Source: Agrocybe praecox (lineage: Eukaryota; Basidiomycota; Agaricomycetes; Agaricales; Agrocybaceae). Taken from it: a DNA stretch of 64,000 nt. Under the pieces are notes generated by a model. It saw only the letters and a list, made by a program, of their open reading frames with translations. It was not told the DNA's origin and searched no databases. The DNA lies in the NCBI GenBank assembly GCA_964017145.1, contig OZ024843.1, positions 2,409,001-2,473,000 of the forward strand. The letters run 5' to 3'. The translations under genes and the position numbers were made by a program. Below, in pieces: positions 61,956 to 64,000 of the stretch. Each line of letters begins with the position of its first letter. The stretch's first letter is position 1.

Positions 61956-62964
61956 TTATGGTATAAAGGGTATCTTCGTTCCAACGCGACGCTTATACTC
62001 GACATAATCATTGCCAAAGAAATTGACCAGAGCTTTCTCCTCCGCTGTAAGTTGAACATTAGTATTATTGCACATAGCAATTGGACGGAAACATGCCTCG
62101 TGTCCTGTAGTAAAAGAAACGCCACAGCACCACTACGAAAACAACAAACGTAAATGGGTTTTGTAGCAGCAACTGGGTGCCCAGAGCCCAGTAGAAGAAA
62201 CCAGCGTAAGATGGGTGTCGAAACCACCTGTACATTATTAGTATTAAAATAACACGGTGACGAAAGGGAGTAAATATACGCGTAAATGCCGTCTTGTACA
62301 AGTCGATGCGAGTCGCGCTTTTTGAACGCGACAGTATGCGAGAAATTGGTGGATGCATGTATCATGGCTGCTGATCGTAGAATTTGGCCTATAATAATAA
62401 GGCCGATACCTGATAGAAGAAGAATTAGCCCGTCGCAGAGCATCAGAAGAGGATGTTATATTCAACCTATCTGTGAAACAAAAGGCCATGATTTGCTCGA
62501 TGGTTTGAAATAAAAAGAGACGAGATATTCCACGATAGCTGTTCCATTCGAGACGTGGTACATTGTCCCATTATCAAGCAAATAGGCTGCACGGTTTTAG
62601 AATTTTATTGGTCACTAAAATAGCAGAAGTACGCACAGTCAATACTACACTTTTCGAGGTTCCATCCAGCAGTGACGGCGAACTCGGCCCAGTGAAAGAA
62701 AGCCCAAGAAGAGAGGAAGAGGCCCAGTTGGTATGTAAGCCATGGCACAGATGTTGAAAGATCGATTAATGACGAGTAAAGCCCGAAAGTAAATAGGCTC
62801 CCTAGTAGAAAGGCAATGGTAGCCGAAGCAAGAGGAGTGTTTGGGATGTTGCCGCGTGGAATATTGGTTATAGGGTTAGTATTCAAGGGATTCTCGAAAA
62901 CATTGGCGCGTATAGCTTGTCGGTCCTCAGGCCGAAGCAGCGCTGGATGGTACTCGGTAGCCAT
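61956..62964 (-). CDS. STE14: Protein-S-isoprenylcysteine O-methyltransferase STE14 (ICMT)
   Basis: Starts MATEYHPALLRPEDRQAIRA. Hydrophobic segments (PLASATIAFLLGSLFTFGLYS; LGLFLSSWAFFHWAEF) precede YLLDNGTMYHVSNGTAIVEYL, GLIIIGQILRSAAMIHA, THDG-type VQDGIYA, WFRHPSYAGFFYWALGTQ and AEEKALVNFFGNDYVEYKRR. The RHPxYxGFxxW and terminal EE-L motifs are those of the ICMT family. It methylates the isoprenylated C-terminal cysteine of Ras, pheromones and other CaaX proteins at the ER. In mushrooms this includes lipopeptide mating pheromones. The last intron (62096-62045) uses a GC donor. Confidence 0.93.
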
Positions 62965-63089
62965 GAAGGGTAATGTTGAAGAAGCGTTTGACAATGAGCG
63001 CGGAACAATGCAGGCGGTATTTATCCCTGTTATTGTGCCCTTTAGGTTCGCGACGGGGGGTCCAAACACGGTTTAATTTGTTCAAGTCC
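62965..63089. promoter_or_regulatory. Compact divergent promoter STE14 / MEF2
   Basis: Only 125 bp lie between the two start codons. No element is recognisable with confidence. Confidence 0.4.
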
Positions 63090-64000
63090 ATGGTGTTTTC
63101 AAAATGCTGTCTGCGAGCCATCCTAAACTTTCCAAGTGCAAGTGCCCGCCAATATGCTACAGCCTCTCATGACCCGTCAAAACTTCGCAACATGGCTCTG
63201 GTAGCCCACATTGGCAAGTAACAAGTACTGTGTTTATCCTTTTCTCAAATTTATTCATGAATCACGAACAGATTCCGGGAAAACTACTTTAACAGAATCT
63301 ATCCTTCTGAAATCGTCTTATCTTTCTTCTTCTGGAACAGTCGACACTGGAAGTACAACTACCGACTTTCTTCCAGTAGAGCGCGAACGTGGAATTACTG
63401 TGCAATCGGCGAGCATTCCGGTTAATTGGAAACAATGGACGTTCAATCTTATTGATACTCCTGGGCATGCCGACTTTGGGATGGAAGTTGAAAGTGCTAG
63501 TCGTGTGGTGGACGGCGCCGTTGTCCTTATAGACTCAGTTGAAGGAGTAGAAGCTCAGACCCGAGGCGTATGGCGGCAATTAGACAGGTGCGTTGGATAG
63601 GTGAGATAAACCAAGTCGTCATAAGCTAGTACTAAGACTTCCTTTCAAGGTATGGAGTCGCAACCCGGATGATTTTCCTTAACAAACTAGACCGACCTGG
63701 CGCGTCATTCAAGTCTTCGCTGGTGTCTTTGTTAAAGCACCGCCTGCACCGTAACCCGATGGCTTTGACGCTTCCTATTGCATCTTTCAACCCTCGACAC
63801 TATGACGAGGGTGTTCCCGGGATTCAGGGTCTAGTCGATCTCGTTCGGTGGAATGTCCACAAATGGGACGAAGAAGGGAACGTAACGAGTCATCCGCTGC
63901 CAAAGAAAGTCGAGGACTTTGAACATTTTGACATCCTTCCCCCTTCGCATCCTATTGTTTCCCATTTGGTTCCTGCTCGAACTCAAATGCTGGAGAACCT
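63090..64000 (+). CDS. MEF2: Mitochondrial elongation factor G 2 / ribosome recycling GTPase MEF2 (partial)
   Basis: MVFSKCCLRAILNFPSASAR is a likely mitochondrial presequence. The G domain shows AHIDSGKTTLTESIL (P-loop; AHID across the intron), TTTDFLPVERERGITVQSA (switch I), NLIDTPGHADFGMEVE (switch II), VLIDSVEGVEAQTRGVWRQ and MIFLNKLDRPGASF (NKxD). Insertion motifs such as VRWNVHKWDEEGN fit EF-G2 (GFM2/MEF2), the factor that splits mitochondrial ribosomes with RRF, more than EF-G1. The first intron uses a GC donor (63214-63271). The gene runs off the window, so about 60 percent of the protein is not visible. Confidence 0.87.

Overview
The window is nuclear DNA of a filamentous basidiomycete, most likely an Agaricomycete. 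The evidence is gene density (about 29 genes in 64 kb), coding regions cut by many introns of 48-70 nt with GT(R)NGT donors and YAG acceptors, and gene families in the form usual for mushrooms: an RNAi-type RNA-dependent RNA polymerase, a DUF2985 membrane protein, a questin-oxidase-like protein and a Gfd2/YDR514C-like nuclease-fold protein. I saw no transposon, CRISPR array, rRNA or tRNA gene. Exon models below were built by hand from frame continuity, splice signals and family motifs. For 12 genes the exon lengths were summed and are divisible by three.

Layout. 0-7.5 kb: the 3' end of a plus-strand gene, a minus-strand unknown with a SILK/RVxF-like element, RRN7 (RNA polymerase I initiation) abutting it head to tail, an ER J-protein, and a small coiled-coil protein. 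8-16 kb: the RdRP, a zinc-independent type MDR oxidoreductase, and a SET-domain methyltransferase. 16-24.5 kb: an FMN lactate/glycolate oxidase-like enzyme, CENP-A, COX18, ribosomal protein eL6, a pyrimidine 5'-nucleotidase-like HAD phosphatase, and a Gfd2-like protein. 24.6-32.5 kb: ceramide synthase, REX3, a PHAF1/UPF0183 protein, and DPB2. 32.9-45.1 kb: the very large lipid-transfer gene FMP27 and the DUF2985 gene. 45.2-53.9 kb: URA3, PUS7, a questin-oxidase-like gene, and an MFS transporter. 54.2-64 kb: a SUR1-like mannosyltransferase, SWT1, PCF11, uL6 (RPL9), STE14, and the 5' part of MEF2, which runs off the window.

How the genes relate. Nearly all are unrelated housekeeping genes in alternating divergent and convergent pairs with 70-850 bp between them. 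Loose themes are sphingolipids (LAG1 and a SUR1-like enzyme, both minus strand), nuclear RNA metabolism (REX3, SWT1, PCF11, PUS7, RRN7) and mitochondria (COX18, MEF2). None forms an obvious cluster.

I do not see a convincing undescribed multi-gene system. The points most worth a second look are gene-structure oddities (micro-exons of 8, 10, 14 and 19 nt, four GC-AG introns, a possible splice-created start codon in FMP27), the insertion in CENP-A loop 1, the PP1-docking-like motif in an unknown protein, and the RRN7 stop overlapping the next ATG.
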